Assembly: GCA_034522055.1 (NCBI GenBank)
Contig: JAXHLS010000006.1
Span: 62,001 to 126,000, forward strand
Length of the DNA stretch: 64,000 bases
DNA from: Gammaproteobacteria bacterium
Lineage (GTDB): Bacteria; Pseudomonadota; Gammaproteobacteria; JAABTG01
Direction of reading: 5' to 3'
The notes under the pieces are model-generated. The model had not been told where the DNA came from and ran no database searches. It worked only from the letters and a program-made list of their open reading frames with translations. Both the position numbers and the translations under genes were made by a program. Positions 43,575-51,878 of this stretch are shown one piece after another; position 1 is the stretch's first letter; every line of letters starts with the position of its first letter.

Positions 43575-45104
43575 ATGAGGAGAAACGCATTGGCCATCAG
43601 CAAAGAACAAGAGGCGCAGATCCTGCGCTATCACTACGTCGAGAAGTGGCGGGTGGGCACCATTGCCAGCCAGTTGGGCGTACACCACAACGTCGTCAAT
43701 CGGGTGCTCTCCCAGGCCGGCATGCCGAAGGTCGAGCGGGCTGCGCAGCCGTCGATGATCGATCCTTATCTGCCGTTCATCACCGACACCCTGGCGCAGT
43801 TCCCCACGCTCACCGCCAGCCGCCTCTACGGCATGGTGCGTGAACGGGGCTACCCCGGCGGCCCCGACCACTTCCGCCATCAGCTCGCCTGTTACCGGCC
43901 ACGCCCCCGGCCCGAGGCCTTTCTGCGCCTGAAGACCCTGCCCGGCGACCAGGGACAGATCGACTGGGGCCATTTCGGCAAGCTCACCATCGGCCGCGCA
44001 ACCCATGCCCTGATGGCCTTTGTCATGGTGCTCAGCTACTCCCGGCGCATTTTTTTGCGCTTCTTCCTCGGTGCCAAGATGGCCAACTTCCTGCGGGGCC
44101 ACGAGGCGGCCTTCACTGCCTGGAACGGCCTGCCCAAGGTCCTGCTCTACGACAACCTCAAAAGCGCCGTGCTGGAGCGCCAGGGTGAGGCCATCCGCTT
44201 CCATCCCACCTTGCTCGAGTTCGCCGCCCACTACCGCTTTGAGCCCCGTCCGGTGGCGGTGGCCCGGGGCAACGAGAAGGGGCGGGTGGAGCGCGCCATC
44301 CGCACGATACGCGATAATTTCTGGCCGGCCCGCCAATGGACCGACATCGATGACCTCAACGCCCAGGCCGAGGCCTGGTGCAACGGCTGGGCCATGGACC
44401 GGCCCTGCCCGGAGGACCGTGCCCTCTCGGTGCGCCAGGCCTTCGAGCAGGAGCCCCTGCTGGCGCTGCCCGATAACCCCTATCCCACCGACGAGCGGGT
44501 CGAGGTCCACATCGGCAAGACCCCTTACGCGCGCTTCGAGGGCAACGACTACAGCGTGCCCCACACCCATGTGCGGCGCACCCTCACCGTCTCGGCCTCA
44601 CCCACCGAGGTGCGGATCCTCGACGGCGGAGACGTCATCGCCCGCCACCCGCGCAGCTACGACAAGGGCCGGCAGATCGAACAGCCGGAACACATCGAGG
44701 CACTGGTCCAGCTCAAACGCCAGGCCCGACATCATCGCGGCCAGGACCACCTGGCCCAGGCCGCACCGGCCAGCCGGCAGTTACTGATACAGGCCGCTGA
44801 GCGTGGCGACAACCTCGGCGCCATCACCGCCGCCCTGCTGCGCCTCCTCGATGCCTACGGCGCCCCCGAGCTGGAAGCGGCCATCCAGGAGAGCCTGGCC
44901 CACGGGGTGGCTCACCCCAACGGCGTGCGCATCGCCCTGCAGCGTAGGCGCGAGGCGAGAAACCAGCCGCCCCGGGTGGGAGTGCGCATCGACCACGCGC
45001 GCGCCAGGGGGCTGGTGGTACGCACCCATGATCTGGGCGGCTACGACGCCTTGCAGTCCACCCCGCCCGAAACCGAAGACGACGCCCAGGAGGAGCCCCA
45101 ATGA
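43575..45104 (+). CDS. istA: IS21 transposase
   Basis: 509 residues. Helix-turn-helix ([20 protein letters not shown]), then the DDE integrase core: [24 protein letters not shown] and [13 protein letters not shown]. The C-terminal beta-barrel and tail are complete. It overlaps istB by 4 bases. No frameshift. Confidence 0.93.
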   Translation: MRRNALAISKEQEAQILRYHYVEKWRVGTIASQLGVHHNVVNRVLSQAGMPKVERAAQPSMIDPYLPFITDTLAQFPTLTASRLYGMVRERGYPGGPDHFRHQLACYRPRPRPEAFLRLKTLPGDQGQIDWGHFGKLTIGRATHALMAFVMVLSYSRRIFLRFFLGAKMANFLRGHEAAFTAWNGLPKVLLYDNLKSAVLERQGEAIRFHPTLLEFAAHYRFEPRPVAVARGNEKGRVERAIRTIRDNFWPARQWTDIDDLNAQAEAWCNGWAMDRPCPEDRALSVRQAFEQEPLLALPDNPYPTDERVEVHIGKTPYARFEGNDYSVPHTHVRRTLTVSASPTEVRILDGGDVIARHPRSYDKGRQIEQPEHIEALVQLKRQARHHRGQDHLAQAAPASRQLLIQAAERGDNLGAITAALLRLLDAYGAPELEAAIQESLAHGVAHPNGVRIALQRRREARNQPPRVGVRIDHARARGLVVRTHDLGGYDALQSTPPETEDDAQEEPQ

Positions 45105-45868
45105 TCCCTAACCCATCCCTGAAAGAACGGGCCACGGCCCTCAAGCTCCATGGCCTGCTGAGCCATTGGGAGGAGCACGCCGACGATGGCTGGGTCGAGT
45201 CCCTGATCCAGTGGGAAGAGGAGGAACGCGCCCACCGCAGCCTCGAGCGGCGCATGAAAGGGGCAAGGCTGGGCCGCTTCAAACCCCTGGCCGACTTCGA
45301 TTGGGGCTGGCCCGGCCGCTGCGACCGGGAACTCGTCAGTGAGCTGATGCGCCTCGACTTCCTCACCGAGGCGGTCAATATCATCCTGGTGGGACCCAAC
45401 GGGGTCGGCAAATCCACCCTGGCCCGCAACATCGCCCATCAAGCGGTGCTGGCCGGCCACAGCGTCCTCTTTACCAGCGCCGGCCAGATGCTCAATGACT
45501 TGGCCGCCCAGGACGGCGACAGCGCCCTCAAGCGGCGCCTCGCCCGCTACGCCCGCCCTCAACTGCTAGCGGTCGACGAGGTGGGGTATCTCGCCTACTC
45601 CAATCGCCATGCCGATCTGCTGTTCGAGATCGTCTCCCGCCGCTACGAGGAGAAATCCACCCTGGTCACCACCAACCGACCCTTCGCCGAATGGGGTGAA
45701 GTCTTTCCCAACGCCTCCTGCGTGGTCTCCCTCGTGGACCGGCTGGTACACCGCTCCGAGATCCTCACCATCGAAGGTGAATCCTACCGGCTCAAGGAGG
45801 CCAAGGAGCGACAGCAGCAACAGGCGCAGCGGCGCCAATCCGCAGCCAAATCCAACAAAGGAGCCTAA
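45101..45868 (+). CDS. istB: IS21 helper ATPase
   Basis: 255 residues, AAA+ of the IstB/DnaC type: Walker [19 protein letters not shown], Walker [13 protein letters not shown], sensor [13 protein letters not shown], and arginine finger region [10 protein letters not shown]. It assembles on target DNA to direct IstA. C-terminal Gln/Arg-rich tail. Confidence 0.93.
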   Translation: MIPNPSLKERATALKLHGLLSHWEEHADDGWVESLIQWEEEERAHRSLERRMKGARLGRFKPLADFDWGWPGRCDRELVSELMRLDFLTEAVNIILVGPNGVGKSTLARNIAHQAVLAGHSVLFTSAGQMLNDLAAQDGDSALKRRLARYARPQLLAVDEVGYLAYSNRHADLLFEIVSRRYEEKSTLVTTNRPFAEWGEVFPNASCVVSLVDRLVHRSEILTIEGESYRLKEAKERQQQQAQRRQSAAKSNKGA

Positions 45869-45870
45869 CC

Positions 45871-46047
45871 ATGACCCATCCCCCGATACCGGACGACTGG
45901 ACGCCAGAGCAGGCATTAACGATCTATGACTTTATCGACGAACTCCGCGATGCCATCTGGAGCCGATACGATCGGCAGCTGGTCGAACTCATGCAACAAG
46001 ACCGCATAACGACCTTTGAAGTCGACGACGATGACTTGACCTTCTGA
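45871..46047 (+). CDS. small acidic protein downstream of istB
   Basis: 58 residues, MTHPPIPDDWTPEQALTIYD to TTFEVDDDDLTF, too short for usual length cut-offs. AAAGGAG lies 8 bases upstream and it starts 2 bases after istB. Similar short proteins accompany some IS21 elements; role unknown. Confidence 0.65.
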   Translation: MTHPPIPDDWTPEQALTIYDFIDELRDAIWSRYDRQLVELMQQDRITTFEVDDDDLTF

Positions 46048-46210
46048 GCCGACTCTTAAGCCCACCCCGGCGGCGTGACCTGGCTTGAGTCGAGGCGACC
46101 TATCCGCGCTGAGGCCGCGTCACGCCGCCCGAACCCGCGACTGCGACCTTCGCCATTTATGCGCGGATTTACTCAGCCGCTAACATTAGTCAATGGCTTA
46201 CGAGTTAGAA

Positions 46211-46297
46211 ATTGGTGGAGGCGGCGACAATCACATTGCTTTAAAAATCAATTGCTTAAAATGCGAAACGCCGATTGTGCCCCCACAGATACCCCCA
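46211..46297. repeat. ssrA-type att-like repeat, copy C
   Basis: ATTGGTGGAGGCGGCGACAA, then TTGCTTAAAATGCGAAACGC and boxes TGCCCCCACAGATACCCCC. The ATTGGTGGAGGCGGCG part is identical to the sequence at the ssrA 3' end. Confidence 0.8.
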
Positions 46298-46456
46298 AAT
46301 CGATTCGGCTGATTAACTGCCTGAAATCAGACCGGTTTTATCGCCCCATCGGTGCTCGCAAGGCCTCGCAAAACGGCAGCCGCTATCGTGTGCAAGCAAT
46401 GCCGTCATGTGCTAGCATTGGTTCAGCTTTGGCCAAGTCAAGTTCTGGAGTCAACT

Positions 46457-46690
46457 ATGCCCAGTTTGAGCGTCAGAAAACTCGACGACGATACGCTGTC
46501 GCGCTTGAGGATCCGCGCCGCGCAACATGGTGTGTCGATGGAGGAAGAGGCGCGACGCATTCTAAGGGATGCGGTTAGCCCACCGGATCACCTTGGTGAT
46601 CTCGCGCTTCGGATATTTGGTCCGAAGCACGGTATCGATCTACAACTACCTGAAAGGACACCACATGAGCCTCTGGACCTGTCCGAATGA
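46457..46690 (+). CDS. FitA-like ribbon-helix-helix antitoxin
   Basis: 77 residues. LSVRKLDDDTLSRLRIRAAQ and GVSMEEEARRILRDAV are the FitA-type ribbon-helix-helix with the conserved GxSxEEEAR; the C-terminus (HGIDLQLPERTPHEPLDL) binds the toxin. Overlaps the toxin by 4 bases; CTGGAG upstream. Confidence 0.88.
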   Translation: MPSLSVRKLDDDTLSRLRIRAAQHGVSMEEEARRILRDAVSPPDHLGDLALRIFGPKHGIDLQLPERTPHEPLDLSE

Positions 46691-47112
46691 TCCTTTTGGA
46701 CACGAACGTCGTTTCAGAGGTGATGAAGACACGGCCGGCGGAAGCCGTCGTAAAGTGGTTTAACGGTCAACACTCGGAGAAGCTCTACGTTTCCTCAATC
46801 ACCATCGGCGAGATTAGCTACGGGCTGCGAATCTTGCCTGATGGTAAACGCAGATCAGGGCTTCGCGAACGGTTTGAACGATTCGTCGCCCTGGCCTTCG
46901 ACCAGCGTGTACTTGCCTACGATGAATCCGCCGCCCGCATCTACGGTGACCTGATGGGCGACCGCAAGGAACTCGGGCTTCCGATGAGCGTACCCGATGG
47001 GCAGATCGCCGCAATTGCTCGTCTCAACCACTTGGCGGTGGCGACTCGGAATGTCGCCGACTTTGAGAACTGTGGTATCGATGTAGTGAATCCTTTTGCG
47101 TCCGCCCTTTGA
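46687..47112 (+). CDS. FitB/VapC-type PIN-domain toxin
   Basis: 141 residues. Acidic PIN residues in ILLDTNVVSEVM, ITIGEISYGLRIL and SVPDGQIAAIARLN, then LAVATRNVADFENCGIDVVN. Complete. The pair fills a segment of about 1.05 kb bounded by att-like copies C and D with nothing else in it. Confidence 0.92.
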   Translation: MILLDTNVVSEVMKTRPAEAVVKWFNGQHSEKLYVSSITIGEISYGLRILPDGKRRSGLRERFERFVALAFDQRVLAYDESAARIYGDLMGDRKELGLPMSVPDGQIAAIARLNHLAVATRNVADFENCGIDVVNPFASAL

Positions 47113-47219
47113 TGTGCAGACCTGTTCCGTGGCGGAGTTTGCAGCATTTGTCGGAGTACGCGAGGAAGCTGGAATTCCCACACGATAAGTTTGTAACTCC
47201 TTATTTTTACGAAATAAAA

Positions 47220-47241
47220 AGGCCGTGATATATCACGGCCT
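47220..47241. terminator. perfect palindrome terminator
   Basis: AGGCCGTGATA/TATCACGGCCT preceded by AAAAA and followed by AT. It lies on the ssrA-downstream side of copy D, like the hairpin next to copy B. Confidence 0.7.
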
Positions 47242-47254
47242 ATCTGGGGTTATC

Positions 47255-47339
47255 TGGTGGAGGCGGCGACAATCACATTGCCTTATCAGTCAATGACTTA
47301 AAATGCAAAACGCCGATTATGCCCCCAAAAATACCCCCC
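47255..47339. repeat. ssrA-type att-like repeat, copy D
   Basis: TGGTGGAGGCGGCGACAATC, then CTTAAAATGCAAAACGCCG and boxes ATGCCCCCAAAAATACCCCC. Nearest to ssrA and very similar to copy C. Confidence 0.8.
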
Positions 47340-47462
47340 GTATGATCTGCTATGAACCGATAGGAGATGAGATGGTAATCGGCGCCTCGTGGGCGAGTAC
47401 TCCACAAACCGATTGATCAAGTCTTCACTCCAGCTGTCGAAAGAGGATCTTTGGTACAGATA

Positions 47463-47489
47463 TGGCACTAAGTGCTACACTTCGTGCCA
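47463..47489. promoter_or_regulatory. toxin-antitoxin operator palindrome
   Basis: 27-base dyad: arms TGGCAC.AAGTG and CACTT.GTGCCA around CTA with one mismatch per arm, ending 5 bases before the toxin ATG. Likely autoregulation by the downstream XRE antitoxin. Confidence 0.7.
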
Positions 47490-47494
47490 ATACG

Positions 47495-47872
47495 ATGCGT
47501 ATTTTCAAGACCAAGTGGGTCCATCGCTGGGCCGCCAAGGAAGGGCTAAACGACGCCAGCCTTCGTGCGGCAGTCGATGAGATGCGGCGTGGCTTGGTCG
47601 ATGCCAATCTGGGCGGGTACGTGTTCAAGAAACGCGTGGCGCTGCCTGGAAGAGGCAAGAGCGGAAGTGTACGGACTCTGCTTGCGTTCAAGCAGGGCCA
47701 TCACGTGTTCTTCGTCTATGGCTTCGCCAAGAGTGTGCGCGCCAACATTTCCGATACCGAACTGAAGGCGCTTCGGCAATTGGCGGACGAACTGCTCAAT
47801 TACGGAGACATGCGGATAGACAAAGCGCTTGGGGCGAAAGAACTGATCGAGGTAATGACAGATGACGAATAA
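47495..47872 (+). CDS. RelE/HigB-type toxin
   Basis: 125 residues from the ATG at 47495. FKTKWVHRWAAKEGLNDASL, GGYVFKKRVALPGRGKSGSV, then RTLLAFKQGHHVFFVYGFAK and SDTELKALRQLADELL fit the HigB-2/YgiU-like RelE branch. An upstream ATG would place the operator inside the gene, so 47495 is preferred. Overlaps the antitoxin by 11 bases. Confidence 0.87.
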   Translation: MRIFKTKWVHRWAAKEGLNDASLRAAVDEMRRGLVDANLGGYVFKKRVALPGRGKSGSVRTLLAFKQGHHVFFVYGFAKSVRANISDTELKALRQLADELLNYGDMRIDKALGAKELIEVMTDDE

Positions 47873-48170
47873 GACCATCCTGGATGCTATGCACGAGACG
47901 GCGAAAGGCTTGCACAAGGCGGGCGCTATGGATGCGACCACAATGCGTGAGTTCGACGCCTTGTGTCTGCCACCTGTCAAACACTACAGTGCCGGGCAGA
48001 TCAAGAAGCTGCGGCTGCGCTATAAAGCGAGCCAGGCTGTGTTCGCCGCATTCTTGAACACCAGCCCGTCTACCGTTCAGAAATGGGAGCAGGGTAAAAA
48101 ACAACCGAACGGTCCATCGCTGAAGCTGCTCAATATCGTCGATCAGAAAGGTCTCGACGCGCTTGGCTGA
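47862..48170 (+). CDS. HigA-like XRE antitoxin
   Basis: 102 residues. Toxin-binding N-terminus and helix-turn-helix IKKLRLRYKASQAVFAAFLN with STVQKWEQGKKQPNGPSLKL. Completes a toxin-antitoxin unit that is the only content between att-like copy D and ssrA. Confidence 0.9.
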   Translation: MTNKTILDAMHETAKGLHKAGAMDATTMREFDALCLPPVKHYSAGQIKKLRLRYKASQAVFAAFLNTSPSTVQKWEQGKKQPNGPSLKLLNIVDQKGLDALG

Positions 48171-48535
48171 CGCAAGCTCGGCAAGCTGACTGGTGCCAAC
48201 ATGGTCTTAGTTAAAGTCCGTAGCTGACAGCCAAATGTCGTCGTGGTGGCTGCTTGGGGGTATTTTCAGCCCTGCTCATTTCATACCCCCCATTTGTACC
48301 CCCATTTCGGTGTTGCAGGAACAACGTTCCCTGGCGAACGGGGCAGTGTGGCACCGAGAGGCTACGATGAACTCGGAAAACCAGGAGAGGGCGATGAGCG
48401 GCGAATAAAGTTAGGATTTCAGTCGCTTGGAACGGTGGAGTGTGATTCCCGCATGCACAATCACACTCGGCGGTTTTATTATTCAAGTGATGCTTTACAA
48501 AGGCAGTATAAGCCTATGAAAAATAACGTGAATAT
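48171..48535. other. intergenic region downstream of ssrA, with hairpin and CCCCC boxes
   Basis: 48255-48313 carries GGGGGTATTTT and two CCCCC boxes like those of the att-like repeats. A hairpin at 48438-48468 (GAGTGTGATT / AATCACACTC) followed by GGTTTTATT could terminate the antitoxin transcript. No gene. Confidence 0.5.
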
Positions 48536-48905
48536 TGGTGGAGGCGGCGGGAATCGAACCCGCGTCCGCAAGCCTTCCGCCGTCGGCTCTACATGCTTAT
48601 TCCGTCAATTGATTTAACTGGCCGCTACCCGACGGACAGGGAAGACGGACGGCGATTCCGGTAGGTTTTAACGGCTTGGCCCCGGACGAGCCTTACCGCG
48701 ATCCCATGAGAGTCGACCCCTGAGTGCCCTTGCGGGCCCGGACGCATAGGCACGGCTCCGGTCAGAGGCTAGCCGGGTTAAGCGGCTAGAGCGTAGTTGT
48801 CGTCGTTCGCAACTAAGTTGTTTGCAGCACAAGATTTACGAGGCCTGCTACGTCCTCGGCATGCACCTCGGGTTTTAGCACCCACGTCGAATCCAGGTCG
48901 CCCCC
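48536..48905 (-). ncRNA. ssrA: tmRNA
   Basis: Complete 370-nt transfer-messenger RNA. The 5' end GGGGGCGACCTGGATTCGAC pairs with the 3' end CGCCTCCACCA, giving a 7-bp acceptor stem with encoded CCA; the T-arm GGTTCGATTCC is present. The tag reading frame (48810-48778) encodes ANDDNYALAA followed by TAA. It rescues stalled ribosomes with SmpB. Its 3' end is the apparent integration target for the repeats at 29.9, 37.7, 46.2 and 47.3 kb. Confidence 0.97.
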
Positions 48906-48971
48906 GATTCGTACAGATACATGGACAGTGTACCCGCGGGAAAGGTTCCCCGCCAGCGGTGCGACGGCTGT

Positions 48972-49424
48972 TCAGCCGGTGGCCTCCACGGGGCGGTAGA
49001 TCTCGATGCGGTCGCCTTCCCGCACCTGCTCCTTGAGGGGTTTGACGGCGCCGTGGATGCCCACCCGGGCGGTGGCCAGTTCCACCTCGGGGAATTCCTC
49101 CAGCACCTGGGACACCAGGATGCAGTCCTCGAGGGTGGCGCCGCGGCACACCTGGATGGGCTTGACCACCTGGCGCTCGCGGGTGGCGTAGGCCACTTCC
49201 ACGGTCAGCAGCCCGGGGTCGTGGAGTTCCGCCAGCATGTTCTGAAACTGCTCCTCCGACAGGTTGGCGTAGGCGTCCTCGGTGACGTCGATGGCCTCCC
49301 GCAGGCGTTCGTTGAGGGCGTGCAGCTCCCCCTGGATGGTGGCCCTGCGCTTCTCCAACTCGTCCAGCTGGCGGCGGTACTGGCGGGCCTGGGTGATCAT
49401 CTCGGCGAGGGGGGTGTCCTGCAT
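48972..49424 (-). CDS. rnfH: RnfH-family protein with N-terminal coiled-coil extension
   Basis: 150 residues. About 1-65 is a helical, probably coiled-coil segment (ITQARQYRRQLDELEKRRAT, IQGELHALNERLREAIDVTE). Residues 70-150 are an RnfH/UPF0125 ubiquitin-like fold: LTVEVAYATRERQVVKPIQV, ELATARVGIHGAVKPLKEQV, REGDRIEIYRPVEA. RnfH genes accompany rnf operons in some bacteria; here it is divergent from the ABC/flavoprotein/rnf cluster. Start at 49424 has GGAGG 10 bases upstream. Confidence 0.85.
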   Translation of the reverse strand: MQDTPLAEMITQARQYRRQLDELEKRRATIQGELHALNERLREAIDVTEDAYANLSEEQFQNMLAELHDPGLLTVEVAYATRERQVVKPIQVCRGATLEDCILVSQVLEEFPEVELATARVGIHGAVKPLKEQVREGDRIEIYRPVEATG

Positions 49425-49762
49425 GATGGCGGTGCCTCCGGGTTGGCTTTGGATGCGGATTGTCATGCAAACCGGGGTCCACCTGGCGGTGCGCCGGGGC
49501 CTTGCGTACAGGCGGCAGGCACGGCGCCGGCCCGTGCCCCCGGCGGGGTGGCGGCCGGCGGCGGCGCGGCCTGCGGAATAACAGGGACTTGTACTAGCAG
49601 CGGGCACCCGGCAGGCCCCCGGACCCTCCCGCCCCTAGTGCGTGCCCCGGGAGATCGCACCATTAACAGGCAACGGGGGAAGCAGCCACGGTGGGTGCGC
49701 GGCTTCGGCCCGCCGCGGAATCCCCCGTGAATACATGGGGATAAGCAGGAACACGGCGGCCA

Positions 49763-49778
49763 TGGCACGCAACCTGCT
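49763..49778 (+). promoter_or_regulatory. sigma-54-like -24/-12 promoter
   Basis: TGGCACGCAACCTGCT: GG and GC dinucleotides are spaced 12 bases apart as in TGGCAC-N5-TTGCW, with one mismatch in the -12 box. Predicted start near 49789. Confidence 0.6.
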
Positions 49779-49803
49779 ACTTCCCATGGCAGCGACTGGC
49801 ATT

Positions 49804-49830
49804 GGTTATAACAGGCCATGACAAGTCGTC
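49804..49830. promoter_or_regulatory. candidate GntR operator, site 1
   Basis: GGTTATAACAGGCCATGACAAGTC shares the string ATGACAAGT with site 2. It lies about +15 to +41 from the predicted sigma-54 start, a repressing position. Reported in pieces: GGTTATAACA at 49804, ATGACAAGTC at 49818. Confidence 0.5.
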
Positions 49831-49922
49831 AAACGTCTTCCCGGCAGGCCCGGTGGGGACGGACTTGATGGAGAAACTTCTGACTTCGTTGCTGGCTGAA
49901 ATCATTATTGAGGAGCATGAAT

Positions 49923-51269
49923 ATGCACGACATGAAGCATTTACTGGCGGGGGCCGTGGCTCTCTCCCTGGTGCCCCTGGGGGCCCTTGCCGAGACCATC
50001 ACCATCGGCATCGGTCACCAGAGCACGGTGACCAACACGGTGCCCGGTGGGATCATTCTCGAGAAGCTCGAGCTACTGGAGAAGCATCTGCCGAGGGACG
50101 GCAAGTACAAGGACGTGGACTACGAGATCGTCTACAAGGACTACACCTCCGGGCCGCCCATCACCAACCAGATGCTGGCGGGCAAGCTGGCCTTCGGCGT
50201 CATGGGGGACTACCCCCTCATCGTCAACGGTGCCAACTTCGAGAAGACGGGGCGCGGCGAGAGCCGGTTAATCCTGGTTACCGGCTACAACCTCAAGGGC
50301 ACGGGCAACGGCATCGTCGTCCCCGCGGACTCCGACGTCTACGCCCTGGAGCAGCTGGCGGGCAAGTCCATCTCCACCCCGGTGGGCAGTGCGGCGTGGG
50401 GCATGACCCTCAAGGTGCTGCGGGATCACGATCTGATGGACAAGGTGGAGCTCAAGAACCAGAGCCCGCCCGTGGGCGTGACCAACATCGCCCAGGGCAA
50501 GATCGACGCCCATTCGGATTTCTGCCCGTGGTCGGAGGTGATGGAGTTCCGCGGCACCGGCCGCAAGATTTATGACGGCAGCGAGGCGGGTATCCCTACC
50601 TTCCACGGCACCGTGGTGGCCAAGTCCTTTGCCGACGAGTACCCGGAGATCGTCCAGGCCTACGTGAACGCGAGCCTGGAGGCCCAGGACTGGATCCACG
50701 CCGATCCCGTGCTGGCGGCCACCAAGGTCTCCGAATGGACGGGTGTGGAGAAGGAGGTGCTGTACCTCTACTTCTCCGACGGCGGTATCTCCACCTTCGA
50801 GGGTTCCATCAAGCCCCAGTGGGTGGAGGCCCTGAAGTACGACCACGACCTGCTGGTCAAGGAGAAGAATGTCCCGCCCCTGACCTTCGATCGCTGGATA
50901 GACCACACCTTCGTCAAGGCGGCCTACGAGGCCCGGGGCATCGACTACGAGTCCCTCAAGCGCTCCGTTGTGACGTCCAACATCACCCATCCCACGGTGC
51001 CCGCGGCGGAGCTGTGGCTGGCTGACGAGGGCATCAAGGCCTTCAGCAGCGTGAAGGCCATGACCGAGGCCCTGGCGGCGGCGGAGAAGGCGGGCAAGAA
51101 GGTCAACGCCTCCTACGTCTACGACAAGGCCACCGGCCTCAAGCTGTTCGGCCATGTGGCCTTCTACGTGAAGACGCCGGCCGGCGAGCTGGTCACCTTT
51201 ATGAAGAAGGGCGACGCCGAGGCCTTTGCCGCCGAGGGCACCCTGGTGGCGTTCGCCGATGTGTTCTAG
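49923..51269 (+). CDS. ABC transporter substrate-binding protein (TauA/SsuA/NMT1 type) with NosL-like C-terminus
   Basis: 448 residues. Signal peptide KHLLAGAVALSLVPLGALA, then a periplasmic type II binding protein (ITIGIGHQSTVTNT, GKLAFGVMGDYPLIVNGANF, QLAGKSISTPVGSAAWGMTL, IAQGKIDAHSDFCPW). It is longer than the usual ~320-340 residues: the last ~75 (ASYVYDKATGLKLFGHVAFY to LVTFMKKGDAEAFAAEGTLV) resemble the end of NosL-type proteins. The ligand is unknown; family ligands are sulfonates, nitrate and similar. Start at ATG 49923, with GAGGAG 7 bases upstream. A terminator follows. Confidence 0.87.
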   Translation: MHDMKHLLAGAVALSLVPLGALAETITIGIGHQSTVTNTVPGGIILEKLELLEKHLPRDGKYKDVDYEIVYKDYTSGPPITNQMLAGKLAFGVMGDYPLIVNGANFEKTGRGESRLILVTGYNLKGTGNGIVVPADSDVYALEQLAGKSISTPVGSAAWGMTLKVLRDHDLMDKVELKNQSPPVGVTNIAQGKIDAHSDFCPWSEVMEFRGTGRKIYDGSEAGIPTFHGTVVAKSFADEYPEIVQAYVNASLEAQDWIHADPVLAATKVSEWTGVEKEVLYLYFSDGGISTFEGSIKPQWVEALKYDHDLLVKEKNVPPLTFDRWIDHTFVKAAYEARGIDYESLKRSVVTSNITHPTVPAAELWLADEGIKAFSSVKAMTEALAAAEKAGKKVNASYVYDKATGLKLFGHVAFYVKTPAGELVTFMKKGDAEAFAAEGTLVAFADVF

Positions 51270-51348
51270 GACGTAGTCCAGAGAGTATGCGGGTTCCGGC
51301 CATCGATGGCCGGGACCGGCGCAGAGACACTCGTGGGGGAGTGTTTGG

Positions 51349-51384
51349 GTGGCGGGTTGCCTTGGCGGCCCGCCACTTTTTTTT
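51349..51384 (+). terminator. intrinsic terminator after the binding-protein gene
   Basis: GTGGCGGG / CCCGCCAC stem followed by eight T residues, 80 bases past the stop codon. It would separate expression of the abundant binding protein from the rest. Confidence 0.85.
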
Positions 51385-51634
51385 GCCTGCCATCCGGGGC
51401 CGCGGGCACGTGGAGAGGAACCGGGGGCGTCCCTGAGGTGGGATCGGGCCACTTGTATTCGATCCCGCGCCGTGCCGTCGCCCCTCGGCTGCCGCTATTG
51501 GTGCCACCCCGGCCCGCGTGCACCAGGGGGGCGCAGGGGCGCCGGCCGTGGGGTCTGCGAGGCATGGCGGGGAGATTTATGAAAGTTATTTAAAAACAGC
51601 AACGTAGAGCTATTTTTTGCGGCGGGCTACGCGC

Positions 51635-51650
51635 TGGCACGCCCCATGCA
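51635..51650 (+). promoter_or_regulatory. sigma-54-like -24/-12 promoter
   Basis: TGGCACGCCCCATGCA: correct 12-base spacing of GG and GC and near-consensus boxes. Predicted start near 51661, just before GntR site 2. Confidence 0.65.
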
Positions 51651-51667
51651 GGACCTAGGGCAAGTGT

Positions 51668-51689
51668 TCATAACCGGTTATGACAAGTG
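51668..51689. promoter_or_regulatory. candidate GntR operator, site 2
   Basis: Contains the perfect 14-bp palindrome CATAACCGGTTATG followed by ACAAGTG. Immediately downstream of the predicted sigma-54 transcription start. Compare sites at 49804 and 53769. Confidence 0.55.
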
Positions 51690-51878
51690 AGGCCGCCGGC
51701 CTGCGCATACCGCCCTGGACACCCTGACGTGACGCGCATGGTGCCCCCGGAGCAAGCCCCGGGGCCGCCCTGCCGGAGTTCATTCGCCAGCGCCAGAGGC
51801 GCCCTTATCAAGGGTGCCATCGGCGAAGGCGACACCAGCAAAAGCCTACCAAAGGCCCACGAAAGGCAGAGAACAGTC

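Larger units (their letters stand above)
42967..46129 (+). mobile_element. IS21-family insertion sequence region (ends approximate)
   Basis: istA and istB with two small companions. Left side: 14-bp inverted repeat GGTGCGATACCGGG / CCCGGTATCGCACC (42967-43016). Right side: GGCGGCGTGAC / GTCACGCCGCC (46069-46129). True IS ends and target duplication were not resolved. Confidence 0.7.
49425..49922. other. divergent regulatory region
   Basis: About 500 bases between rnfH and the binding-protein gene with no gene of its own. It holds a sigma-54-like promoter (49763-49778) and a candidate GntR operator (49804-49830). Confidence 0.55.
51270..51878. other. regulatory region before the permease gene
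   Basis: About 600 bases, no gene. Contains a terminator (51349-51384), a sigma-54-like promoter (51635-51650) and GntR site 2 (51668-51689). The permease frame is open from 51687 but the conserved start is at 51879. Confidence 0.55.

Noticed and set aside
43515-44570. 351-residue minus-strand frame
   Set aside because: Antisense to istA, which shows the DDE residues.
46211-47339. tRNA genes at the GGTGGAGGCGGCG sequences
   Set aside because: No cloverleaf can be drawn; they match only the end of ssrA and are better read as att-like remnants.
49740-51700. NifA-type enhancer (TGT-N10-ACA) supporting a nif link
   Set aside because: None was found by eye upstream of either sigma-54-like promoter, so control by NifA is not claimed.
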